From Hyaloscypha bicolor E (taxonomy: Eukaryota; Ascomycota; Leotiomycetes; Helotiales; Hyaloscyphaceae), in the NCBI RefSeq assembly GCF_002865645.1, contig NW_020194589.1:62001-126000 (forward strand): a stretch of 64,000 nucleotides of DNA, written 5' to 3'. Shown here in pieces: positions 37,930 through 48,812 of the stretch (within the stretch, counting starts at the first letter, position 1; each line of letters starts with the position of its first letter). Position numbers and translations under genes: made by a program. Under the pieces are notes generated by a model, which saw only the letters and a program-made list of their open reading frames with translations, did no database searches and was not told the origin of the DNA.

Positions 37930-39403
37930 ATGACAAACCGCAACGTCCAAGCCATGGACGAGGCACGACGAAGCGCAAGCTTCGACTCAAAGAAGATGGC
38001 CGAGGCCATCTACGGAAGGTAATGTACCACCCCGTGCTGTACATTGGCTTTTGCTGATCAAACTCCCTCATTTGCAACAGAGAAGAACACAACCGCCACA
38101 TTACAGCTTTCCAACGGGTTGAGCAAGCCCTTGACACCGCGGACAACATGAAGCTCCCCCCTTGTTACCGCGACATGAATCGGCAAGAGCTCCTTCTCGA
38201 GGGTCTCCGGACCGGAAAGGTCGTGTACGAAGATGGTGTAGACAACAACTGCGGTGTCTTCGAATATGTCACACATCACGGCAGCCTCGCGAATGCTAGC
38301 CCCTTCGGTCTGATGCGCTTCCTGTTCATCCCTCCCGTCAAGCAGCTGGGCACAGACGAGCAAATCGCTCAATGGGTCCCACTCGCCGAAGCAGGAAAGA
38401 TCATTGGCTCGTACACGCAGACTGAGCTTGGCCATGGTACTCAAGTTCGAGGCATTGAGACAACTGCTACCTTCGACAAGGAGACGGATGAGTTTGTAAT
38501 CCATTCTCCAACCTTGAGCTCGACTAAATACTGGCCTGGAGGGCTGGGTGTTGTCTCGACGCATACGCTTCTGATGGCGAGAATGATTCTTGATGGGAAG
38601 GATCTCGGTGTTCATGCTTTCATCATGCAGATTCGGTCATTGGATAACTTCAAGCCACTGCCTGGTATTGAACTTGGTGACATTGGGTATGTCTTTCCTT
38701 CAAACATTGAGAACCATCGCTGACATTCTCCTCTAGTATGAAGATGGCATACAACGGCACTGACAACGGCTATGCAATCTTCAATCACGTCCGTATCCCG
38801 CGCACAAATCTCCTGATGCGTCACTGCCAGGTGGCCAGAGACGGATCGTACACTTCAAACCCCCTCCGGCAGAAGCTGGCATTTGGAGGCATGCTCAGTG
38901 GTCGCGGCATCATCGCCCGCGCTGCTACCTTCCAGCTCGCTCAAGCTTTGACAATCACCACTCGGTACTCGGTCATTCGTCAACAAGGTACCCTCTCCCC
39001 TCTTGGGGAACCAACTGCGATCATAGCCTACAAGCATCAACACTCGCGGCTCCTCTCCCTCATCGCAAAATCATACATTAGTCTCCTGGCCTGGAAGAGC
39101 GCTAACGCTGCCTCCGCTGACCTCAAATCCCGCCAGGAGAGAGGCGATCATAGCACACTGCCATATATCCACATGCTGATGTGTGGCTTGAAGGCATGGT
39201 CTACTCAAACAGCAGCTGACGGCGCCGAAGAAGCTAGGAAGATGTGCGGCGGCTATGGATACCTAGCTATCTCTGGCTTCCCGGAAATCGCCGCGTCTGT
39301 CACCGCGACCTGTACTTTCGAGGGTGAGAACTTCGTACGGAAAGCCGTAAGGATCAGAAGACCAAGCGATTTTCGAATCTGGTTTTCGACCTTCGATGTC
39401 TGA
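37930..39403 (+). CDS. Acyl-CoA oxidase, N-terminal part (gene broken by insertion)
   Basis: Peroxisomal acyl-CoA oxidase, the FAD enzyme that makes trans-2-enoyl-CoA and hydrogen peroxide in the first step of peroxisomal beta-oxidation. Exons: 37930-38018, 38081-38686 and 38737 onward. The introns are 62 bp (GTAATG...CAACAG) and 50 bp (GTATGT...CTCTAG). The protein starts MTNRNVQAMDEARRSASF. It shows SYTQTELGHGTQVRG (FAD/substrate site), then KYWPGGLG, TRYSVIRQQ, ARKMCGGYGYLA and the catalytic TCTFEGEN motif. Native coding stops after codon 431 plus two bases at 39336, where a 9.5-kb TIR element begins. Reading on adds 22 element-encoded residues (RKAVRIRRPS...) to a TGA at 39401-39403, giving a 453-residue truncated product. 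That product lacks the C-terminal ACOX domain and the peroxisome signal. The rest is at 48813-49572. Codon use and composition are normal, with no RIP. Confidence 0.92.
39329..39336. repeat. Target site duplication, left copy (AACTTCGT)
   Basis: Eight bases AACTTCGT are repeated at 48805-48812. In the undisturbed gene they occur once, spanning the Asn-Phe-Val codons after TFEGE. Confidence 0.92.
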
Positions 39404-39473
39404 TTTGTGGCACGTATACACCCCACCAAAAATCGCCCGCAACCAAAATACTGTATTCTGCAGGCATAACCAC
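39337..39473 (+). repeat. Left TIR of 9.5-kb element
   Basis: 137 bp. The first 58 bases are identical to the right arm; overall 12 mismatches, of which 11 are transitions. Just inside, after a length difference of about 30 bp, both arms share ACTCGTATATATAA, so the inverted similarity goes a little deeper. The AT-rich RIP state begins within a few bases of the arm's inner edge (about 39480). Confidence 0.92.
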
Positions 39474-40889
39474 ACCTAACTTAAGTCCCTTTATTACTAT
39501 CTATTATAAGACTCGTATATATAATTAAATTATATTTCTAAGTATAGATAATTTATAATATAATTAATTATAATATTTCCGAATTATTCTTATAAGATTA
39601 TATTAGCCCTATATTATTACTTATAATATTTCTTTGCCCCTTCTCTTTACTCTTACTAATATATAACTAGCTTTATATATATAAGATATATATAAAAGAA
39701 CAGACTTATATTAGATTAGAGAATTAGTTATAGAGAATATACTTGAAATAGCTAGTTAGTAGAAGGTATATCCGAAACTAGTAAAAATAAGTCAAGATAT
39801 ATAAAGTTACTAGTTTATAGGAGGCTTGCCTAAAACTAGTAATACTAAATAAGAATATACTTAGAGTAGCTAGCTAGTAGGAAGTATATTTAAAACTAGT
39901 AGTAATAAATAAAGATATATATAGAATTACTAGTTAGTAAGAGGTATATCCGAAACTAGTAATAATAAGTAAAGATATATTATAGGATAATTTAGTATAA
40001 ATCTATATCTAAAATAGAAATAGATAATCTTACTAATTCTTTAATATAGAGGGGTTTTCCTATCATATTCTTATTTTCTAGATTACTATTTTTACTTTCT
40101 TTTATTTCTATTCTTAATTTAATTTTTTTAAAACTATCTTATCTAAGACTTTATATATTATAATACTATAGCCTACTATAAAAAGTACTAAAAGCAGAAG
40201 GGTATTAGCCCTTTTTATAGCTACTATAGTACTATCTTTCTCTTTTTAAGCCCGACTAAATCTACCTTAGAGAAAAAGTATTTATAGAAGGCCTATAAGC
40301 TAAAACCAAAGCCTTTTGCCTCTTGTATTTCCAAGAATAATAAAATAGATAATAATAATAATAGTACTAAAGAAATAGGTACTAGAAATTAGTATACTTA
40401 TTAGATTAAGTTCTAAAAAAATAAGAAGAAAAGAAAAAAAGAAAAAAAGAAAAAGTAAATAAGAAAGAAAAAAGAAAGTCTCTAAAGAACTATTACTAGA
40501 AATACTTTTTATAGTATATAGGAAAACGACCTCGCCTTTATTAGAAAGAAGAAAAAGAAATTAAGGCTTTAAGAAAGTACTTTAACTAAGGCTTATAATT
40601 AGTAAGAATTAAAAATAAAGAAAGATAATAAGAGAAAGTATAATAAAGAAAAGCTAACTAGTAAATATAGCCATAATCTTACTAATAAGCCTTTACTAAT
40701 AGGCTTATTAATAACTATCTATTACTATATTAGCTATTCTGGAAAGCTATTTAAGTAAATTACTTCTTTAAAACTCCTATTTTTTCTCGATTCTTATAAG
40801 ATATTTGTAAGGCTTAATAGCTAGATATTTAATTGCCTTCTAGAATCTAATATTTGAAAAAATATTAGAAGAACTAAATACTATAAACT

Positions 40890-41690
40890 TAATCTTAAGA
40901 ATTAAAGCCTAATTATAGGCTATTTTACTAGTAGGATTACCTGCTCTAAAGTTCCGGACTTCCCGGTTCTATTTAGAGAAAATTATACTTTTAAATAGTT
41001 CCTTAAATATATAAAGAAAACATATCCTAATATAAACTATTAAGAGCCCAAATTCTACTTCCTTATTCCTATTAAAAAAAAGTAGCCTCTATAGGATTAT
41101 TAACTATATAAAAAACTAATAGTTAATTTAATAATAATCCCTAATACTAATAACTTATTAAAAACCCTTAATACTAATAATTCTAATAGTAATATAATTA
41201 GAAATAATTATATATCTAAAAAGAAGTAGTATTAGTATTAAAGTACTAGTAAATAACTTAGTATTATTTATTAAGAGAACTATAAGAGATCTAAGTTTCT
41301 ATAAACTCTAGCTAGTAAATCTATTCTAGCTATTAAAACTCTAGTCTATAAGCTTATTCTAGTTACTAAAACTCTAGCCTATAAGACTATTCTAGCTACT
41401 AAGCCTATTCTAGCTAGTAATTTAGAGAAGCCCTTTAATAAGGTATTTAATAAATAATATAAGTAGCTAAAGAAATCTATAATAAAAGATTATATTAATA
41501 GGTATTAGTATATATTAAAAAAGGGGCTAGTAGATTCTAAGAAAAAAAGAAGTAATTTAAGACACGAAAATAGAGCTTTAAAAAGAAAAGAAATACGGTA
41601 ATTAAAAAAAGTAATACCTATATAAATAAGCTTAATAAAAGAGTACGGCTTTTAAAAGCTATAAGAAAGAAATTTGAAATTAAAAAATAA
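40890..41690 (+). pseudogene. Decayed ORF of unknown function in TIR element
   Basis: One plus-strand frame stays readable through occasional TAG/TAA. It includes ITCSKVPDFPVLFRENYTFK, then KKTYP-IN, KFYFLIPIKKKQPLQDYQLY, then repeated TLAYKTILATKPILA-type units (41310-41420), and a Lys/Arg/Glu-rich end. The three near-repeats of ALVYKLILVTKTL type sit in about 100 bp. I do not recognise the family. Upstream (40400-40620) is Lys/Arg-rich low-complexity coding. More readable sequence follows at 41910-42600 (MARNKRGLSKLVIQ...; RYYISIIIKGFIINLIRQG), possibly the same ancestral gene after a frame change. Confidence 0.45.
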
Positions 41691-42889
41691 AGTCTTACTA
41701 AAATCTATATAAAGAATCTTAAAGAACTAAATATAAAAGATATTTTCTTTTTTTTTAGGAAATTCTTAAAATAAGATAATTAAGAGGAAATAATTATTTA
41801 TAAATTTAAAGTATCTTAATAGTTTTATAAAAAAGAATTTGGAAATTACAGACTTATAAGAAAAAGTAAGGCTTATAATAGAGGCTCTTTAATAAAGTCT
41901 TAATTATATGGCACGAAATAAGAGGGGGCTTAGTAAGCTAGTTATTTAGTAAAATAAAAGTAAAAGCTTAATATCTATTATATAGGAAGCCTTTTAGGTA
42001 GCTATATAAAAGATCTAGGGTAAAAGCTCGGGGTTAGTAGTACTAATAGTTCAGGAAACTTAGGGTAAAGGCTCTGGATCTCTCGAGATAGCTAGGCCTA
42101 ATATTAATAAAAGCTTTTTATAGTTTACTAAAGATAAGGGGAAAATATATAAATAATAAAAAGCTATCTGAATTTCCTAGTATTATTAAATTAGTTATAT
42201 CGAGAATCTTATTACTCTAGTAACTAATTAAATTAGAAATATAAAAAGTAATATTTACTTATTTCTAATTAATTAATTTCTAGTTAATTTTAAGAACTTG
42301 GAAATTATATAGTTATATATCTTTTTTCTCTAGCTATATAATACCTTAAAAAACAGATATTATATATCTATTATAATAAAGGGCTTTATTATTAATCTAA
42401 TTAGATAAGGTATAATACTACCTTATTATATTACTAGCTATTTATATAGCTATTTTATAAATAATTCGAGTAAGCTTTAATATTCTCGGATTTCTATATA
42501 TAGCCTAGTCTATAAACTAAAATAGCTCTATATCTAGTAGTACTATAATTTAATTTTTAATATAAAAATAATTATCTTATTTTAATATATTTAAATATAT
42601 TAGGTTTGGTTTTTTTAATAATATTATTATTAAATTATTATTTTCTAGAAATACTAAATAATACTTTTCTCTAAGAAATATATATTCTTAATAAATAGTA
42701 AAAGTAAATATGGAATTTAATAATATAATTACCTTATACTAGTACCTTCTTTTTTTATAAAAGTATAATTCTATTTTATTTTTATTTTAAAACCTCTATT
42801 CTTTTTCTATATTTTTTCGACTTTATTATTAATACTAAAAACTAGTATCTTATTACTCTCTACTAATACTTTTATTAATACCAAGAACT

Positions 42890-43080
42890 AGTATCTAATT
42901 ACCTATAACCTTTTTCTTTCTTTCTGAATTCCTCTTTCTTTAAATCCCTTTTCCTTTAACTTCTTCTTTTCTAAACCCCTTTTTCTTTAAATCCCTTCTT
43001 CTTTAATTCCTTCTTTTCTAAACTCCTCTTCCTTTAACTCTTTCTTTTTTAAACCCCTTCTCTTTTAAACTCTTTACTAA
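42890..43080. repeat. Pyrimidine-rich degenerate tandem tract
   Basis: Eight or so imperfect units of about 19-25 bp of the form TTTAAATCCCTTTTTC / CTAAACCCCTTTTTCTTTAA. It is nearly all C and T on the plus strand, followed by further T/C-rich DNA to about 43300. CCC runs survive where CpA does not, as RIP would leave them. Confidence 0.6.
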
Positions 43081-43299
43081 TAATATTAAGAGCTAGTACC
43101 TAATTATTACTTCCGGATAACTTTTATCTGGAACTCCTATACTATAAGTCTTTAACTTACTTACTTCTTAGAAAGCTAAATTTTAGATTTCTTCTTTCCT
43201 TTTCTAATACTTCTTATATTTTTAGGCCCTTTAGAAATATCTTCTTTTAAACTTCCAAAAAAAGGCTAACTTCTATTTAGATTTCTCCGAACTTTAATA

Positions 43300-44990
43300 T
43301 CTTTTTCCCTTCTCTAATACCTTCTTTCTTTATTTAATACTTATAAAAGCCTTTGGGCTACTACTAAGTATTTCTATTCTTTATCTTAAAATATATACTA
43401 ACTTATTCTTATAGAAAATAGCCTTTCTTTTTCTAATCTTAATTTCTTTAATATATACTTCTTGTTTTTAGGCTATTTAGATATTTCCCTGTTTTCTTTT
43501 ATAAAATATATACTAATTTATTTTTTAGTTCTCTTTACCTTATCTTTCTTACCTTATTTCTTTTTTAATATTACTATATATATATCTAGTTAGTACTAGT
43601 TCTTATAACCTATAGTTAGGCTTTCTATTTATTAAATACCCGGATATTTTATTTTATTTTTATTTTATATATTTTATTTTATATACTTTACTTTTCTTTT
43701 ATTATAGGTTAGAACTCAAATAATATTTATCTTAAATACTTATATTCTCGGATATATAAGACTTCTATAAATCTTTTAGGATTATAAACTAGCCTACTTT
43801 AGTTCGGGAAAACTTTCTTAAAAATATTCTAGAAGTTATAATATTTACTATAATCTCTCCTAAAAATTAATATAATATAGATAATTCTGGTTTATTCTTT
43901 TTTTATAAAGCAAACCGCTACCTTAAGTTCATATAAAAGTCCTAATTATTTCTCGAGTTAAAATATAGATATTTCTTATTTCTATTAAATTAGGTATAAA
44001 AAATAGCAGGCGCCTTTGGGCTAGACTATAGTACTAGTTAAGTACTAAAATCTTTTATATCTTACGAGATATTACTTATAGCTCCAGATATATTATATTT
44101 AATAGGGCTTCTATATCTAATTATTTTATATTATAATAAAATATATAGTATTATAATTAGGGAAGTTCTATTTTATAATCTTATTTACTACTTATAGATT
44201 TTCTAGCTAATAAGTCTTGGCTAATAACTAAGAAACTTATTAGCTATTTTATCTAAAACCTCTAGAAGCGAGAAGTTGTTTTAATAAAGACTTAGTATTA
44301 AAAATAAGTTTAACTAATTAATCTAAATAAGGAATTTATAATAGGAATCTCTATATATAAGTAATTTTATATAATAAACTCAAGTTCCTATTTCTAACTA
44401 TATAAGTAAGCCATATAAGAAACTCTTTTTAACCTATTAGAGTAGTTCCTATTTCTAGTTATATGAGTTATAATATATAATAAACTTAAACTTTTCTTGG
44501 ATTATTTTTAAAAGAATTAGTAAGCTTTTTTAGATAGACTTATTAAGGCCTTAGTTTTTAAAGATATTAGTCTAGCCTTCTTACTTCTTTCTTAAATAAT
44601 AATTTAGCTCTTAGGAATTATATATAAATATCGGAATAAATAAGAAAATATACTATATATACTTTCTAGATAAATTAGAATAGAACCTATAAAATTCCCG
44701 TAATATTTATATTAAATTTATAATACTAGCTAGTAAAGACTTTAATAACCTTAATAAAACTTAAATTACGAGCCTAGTCCTCAGATTTCCTGCTTAACTT
44801 TAAGATTAAGTAGTCTATAATAAATTATCTATTATAGAATATATTATATTTTTTTCCTAAAAAGTATTAGATATTAGTAATAATCCGGATATCCCAAAGC
44901 CCTTAAGACTTTTTATAAGTTTCCGGCTTTAGGGCATTTTTATAACTAGCTAATTCTATAGAGTTATATAATTACATAATCCCTTATATT
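43300..44990. other. Interior of TIR element, no family recognised
   Basis: AT-rich, stop-laden. A local duplication occurs at about 44340-44470: CTCAAGTTCCTATTTCTAACTATATAAGTAAGCC and a second similar block CTATTAGAGTAGTTCCTATTTCTAG. Nothing assignable. Confidence 0.45.
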
Positions 44991-44999
44991 AATTTAAAG

Positions 45000-45500
45000 G
45001 AATTATATCTTTATATATAGCTATAATATTACTTTTAAGGAACTTAGTATAAATAAACTTTTATAGCCCAAATATTAGTTATTAAATAAGTTATTTAAGA
45101 TTTCCTTATTTTCTAAATCCCCTAAATTATTCTCGTATTATCCCTTATTATTTATAAAAATCTTACTATTAAGATTATTCTCTTTAATATTCCCTAGTTC
45201 TCGATTTGCTATAATTATATCTTCTAGTTTCTATTCTGCTTCTCGAACTATCTCTAATTACTTATTCTCTTTATAAGAAAACTTAATATTAAATAAGAGC
45301 TTTCTAACTCTTTTCTTATAAAGTTTAAAGATATAATAAAGGAACTAATATGCCCTAATATAGTCTTAATCTAGCCCTGCTTTAAGCTTATTTATAGTAT
45401 ATATAATACTAGTATTTTTAAGAAAAATTATATAAAGCTCTTTAATTTCGGGAATTTAATATATTATATAATTATATCCCGTAACTTCCTCTTTAAGTTT
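45000..45500 (-). pseudogene. Decayed ORF of unknown function in TIR element
   Basis: The minus strand carries an unusually long readable frame with few stops. It contains INKLKAGLDQDYIRAYQFLY, an IFKLYKKRVRKLL stretch, EIVREAEQKLEDIIIANREL and NNLGDLENKEILNN. The middle looks like an amphipathic, possibly coiled-coil helix. Another readable minus-strand piece near 45830-45960 (ELRQLVKGYDLL...KKAFIYRPLI) may belong to the same gene or to its intron-separated part. Function not recognised. Confidence 0.4.
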
Positions 45501-47879
45501 AGAAAGCAATTACTTAGTTACTCCTATTAAGGAAGTACTATAATAACAAACTTCCTAATAATAATTATATAGCTTTTCTGGAACTCTAGGCCAGAGATAA
45601 TTAGCCCTTGCTTATTAAAAGCAAATCGGACTAATATTATAAAGGAGAATAAAGTTATTAAACTATTAGTAAAAAATATTTATATAAATAAATTAAATAG
45701 TAATTAGATTATAATAAGACTTCCTATTAAAGATACTTATATTATAAAAAGATTTAAAGAATTGTCTCTAGGTCTCTATAAGCTTATTAGCTAAAGTATT
45801 TTATTATATCTTAATATACTAATTCTTTATTAAGGGCCTATAAATAAAGGCCTTTTTCTATAGTAAATCATAACCCTTTACTAACTACCGGAGCTCGACT
45901 TATATAACTACTATAAGTAGTATCTCCTAGCCTTTATTAGCTTATAACTTTTTTGGAAAGTAATTTTATTCCCTAATATAAAGGAAATAGAACTTTAGAA
46001 TAATAATCTATATATAATTTAATATACTAATAAAAATACTAATTATTATTCGAAAATATATATTAATAATACTATAAATCTAGAAGCTATAATAAGATAA
46101 CTTATTATACCTATTTATAGACTAATATTAACCTGGCCCCTTAATAGTAAATCTCCTATATTTCTAATCCTTATACTTATCTTATATCTTTATCCCTATC
46201 TTGTCTAATATTCTAAGTATCTGTTATATCTTTTTACGAAATATAAATTTACTAGTATTTTTTTAGATCTAGTAATATATTCTTTTATAGCTATACTAGA
46301 TTAATTAATTACTTTTTAGTTCCTTAAGAATAAATTCTTTGGCTTTCTTAAAAGTATTAATATACTCGGTATTAAATCGATTTCGTCTTAGCTAAAGCTT
46401 ATAATAGTACTAAATTATTTTTAGGATATATATATTAAGCCTAGAGTAATTAAGTTTATAATTAAAGATTCAAAGTATATATTTAAGTAAATAGTTCTAA
46501 TACTAGAGATAATATATTATCTTAACTAGCTTCTTATTACGGATATATCTTATATTTTACTTACTATTAATCCGGAAAGAATTTAGTATTTTATTATTAT
46601 AATTAAGTAATATAGCTAGTCTTACTAGTATTAAATTCTTCTAGTTATAAAGTATATCTAATATCCTAAAAAGTCTTTTCTTAAATATAATAAAGCTCTT
46701 TAATTTGAGCTCGATATTATTCCTATAATTAAGAATTAATTCTATTAGTTCCTATAATATAGTATAATTTATAAGTTATAGTAATAGTAATTAGAAATAA
46801 AAAATAAAGAGGAAAGGAAATATATAATCTTTAAATATTAGTTTATATTAGTATAAAAATCCTATTTTCGTATTTATATAAAATATAATATTATAACTAC
46901 TAAAAATAGTCTTATTTTTATATTATATTATCTAGATATATTATATCTAGATTATAAAATAATATTAATATTTTATTTCTTATATATAAAGAAAGCTTAT
47001 TTTTAGTATTATATAACTATATAATTCCCTGAATCCGAGAAACTAGTATAAAATTTAGAGAGAATAATTTACTATTTATATAATTCCAAAATTATTAGGC
47101 TTCCTAATCTAATCCTATACTCTTTAGATTTAACTAGGAACTCTCTATTTATATCCTAGTATTATACTAATAGTAGACTCATAAATATAGTTTACCTAAC
47201 CTGTCTATTTAGCCCGGGAATCACGTTTTATAATTTCTCTTTATAAAAGTAATATTAGTATAACAGATACTATTACCTATAAAATTAATTCTATTTTCTA
47301 ATTAGCTTATTAATTCTATTATTATCTCTATTTGCGAATTTATTATTACTTTATAAGAAAAAAAGCTTGGGAAAATTAATCCGATTTCCTAGTTCATTTA
47401 TAAATCCGTTCTTTTATATTTTTTAGGCTTTTATAATATAAAAGTAACTTCAAATTCATAATTACTTTTCGGGAAAAAGGTATTATAAAAAGGCCTTCTT
47501 TTTTTTCTAATTAACCCTTCTTTTCTTAACTATAATTTATATCTAATCTCCTCTTTACCTTTCTTCTTCTTTCTTTAAGTATTATTTAAGCCTTCCTTTC
47601 TATTATAAGATAAATATAATTCTTTATTATATTACTAAAGAAGTTCTTAAAAAAAAAGATATAATATATATAATATTAGTAATATTAATAACTTATATCT
47701 ATCTAGTAAAGATAAATAACATAATATAGCTTAAGTATAAAGGCTTAAAGACTCGAGGTATTATAGAGAAATAGTAAGTTATATTCTTCCTATATAAAAA
47801 GCTAAAATATAGTACTAATTAAATATTAGAATAATAATTTATTAAATTTACTAAACTCTCTTTCTTTCTTAAATACCTT

Positions 47880-48490
47880 ATAGCCTCCTCTTATTACTAC
47901 TAATAAATAGTATTATCTCGAGCTTTTTAATATCCCTAATAAGATAATATAAGTTATAAAAGATATTTATAAAATACTAGAGATTTGAGATATAAAGTTT
48001 TGTCCTAAAAAGAAGCTAGCTAACTTAGATAATCCGAAGATTATAGTAAATCTAAAGATAGTATATAATTAAACTCAAGGCTATTTAGTATCTATATCTT
48101 ATATTAATTATATAAAAAAGAACCCCAAAGGCCTATAGCAGAAATATATATAAATTTAGGGCAAATTCGACCAAGCCTATTATAATTATAGATATAATAA
48201 TAGCGGTAAAGCATATATCTTATATTGCCTTAATATAGTACTAAAAGATCTAGCTCCTCCTAAGTCAGCCTCTATAAAACCTTAATCTTTAAAACCACAA
48301 ATACTCTCGAAATAAAGTAATAAAGTAAAGAGACTAATAAAGAGAAAGAAAGAGAGAAAGAAAGAGAATAAGAATAAGAATAAAGAGAATAATAGAAATA
48401 GAGATATTTCAAATATTATAGGAAATAATAGTAAGAATAATAATAGTAAGGAAAATATACCTCGTAATCTATAGGATCTACTATATAGAC
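47880..48490 (+). pseudogene. Decayed ORF with Lys/Asn-rich tail in TIR element
   Basis: Plus-strand frame with conserved flavour: LELFNIPNKI, IKDIYKILEI, IKFCPKKKLANLDNPKIIVN, QGYLVSISYINYIKKNPKGL, then after stops KFDQAYYNYRYNNSGKAYIL and CLNIVLKDLAPPKSAS. It ends in a purine-rich Lys/Glu/Asn-rich tail (48300-48450). Stops fall at likely Gln codons. It sits about 200 bp from the right TIR. No known domain identified; a gag-like or transposase-accessory role would be guesswork. Confidence 0.4.
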
Positions 48491-48667
48491 TATACAAGTT
48501 AAAAGGAGGTTAATAGTAATTAAGAAGGGGGGGCAGAGGCAGGAGCGGGAATAAAGGAAATACTAGAGATATTATAGCAAAGATAAATATAAATATTAGT
48601 ATATTTAGTAACTATAAATAGCTTTATTTTAGCTACCTCTATATAAGTTATATATACGAGTATAATA

Positions 48668-48804
48668 GTGGTTACGCCCGCAGAATGTGGTATTTTGGTT
48701 ACGGGCGATTTTTGGTGGTATGCGCACGTGCCACAAATCAGACATTGAAGGTCGAAAACCAGATTCGAAAATCGCTTGGTCTTCTGATCCTTACGGCTTT
48801 CCGT
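48668..48804 (-). repeat. Right TIR of 9.5-kb element
   Basis: Inverted 137-bp copy of the left arm, ending ...CTTACGGCTTTCCGT at 48804. It is slightly less RIP-changed than the left arm at the inner part (GCGCA and GGGCGT versus ATACA and AGGCAT), so the left arm has taken more C-to-T/G-to-A changes there. Confidence 0.92.
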
Positions 48805-48812
48805 AACTTCGT
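48805..48812. repeat. Target site duplication, right copy (AACTTCGT)
   Basis: Same eight bases as at 39329-39336. The next base, C at 48813, completes the split Val codon of the oxidase. Confidence 0.92.

Larger units (their letters stand above)
39337..48804. mobile_element. 9.5-kb TIR transposon inside acyl-CoA oxidase, family unknown
   Basis: A 9468-bp insertion is bounded by 137-bp inverted repeats (39337-39473 and 48668-48804) and an 8-bp target duplication. The tips start ACGGAAAGCCGT. The interior is strongly RIP-mutated, while the TIRs and the interrupted gene are not. An 8-bp duplication occurs in hAT elements; long TIRs with 8-11-bp duplications occur in Mutator-like elements. No transposase motif of either family could be recognised, so the superfamily stays open. 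Inside are at least three decayed coding blocks (40890-41690 plus, 45000-45500 minus, 47880-48490 plus). This suggests an autonomous origin, cargo genes or nested elements. Confidence 0.85.

Noticed and set aside
38058..38615. 185-codon minus-strand frame
   Set aside because: Shadow of oxidase exon 2; GC-rich coding DNA often leaves the antisense frame open.
48282..48497. 71-codon Leu/Phe/Ser-rich minus-strand frame
   Set aside because: Reverse of a purine-rich Lys/Glu-coding tract; composition artefact.
39337..48804. Starship-type element with DUF3435 captain
   Set aside because: No tyrosine recombinase motif could be read at either end, and a 137-bp TIR with 8-bp duplication is not typical of Starships. 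Left open only for an HMM search.
39337..48804. Insertion acting as a giant spliced intron
   Set aside because: The ends are ACGG...CCGT with a target duplication, not GT...AG, and element-encoded stops follow immediately.
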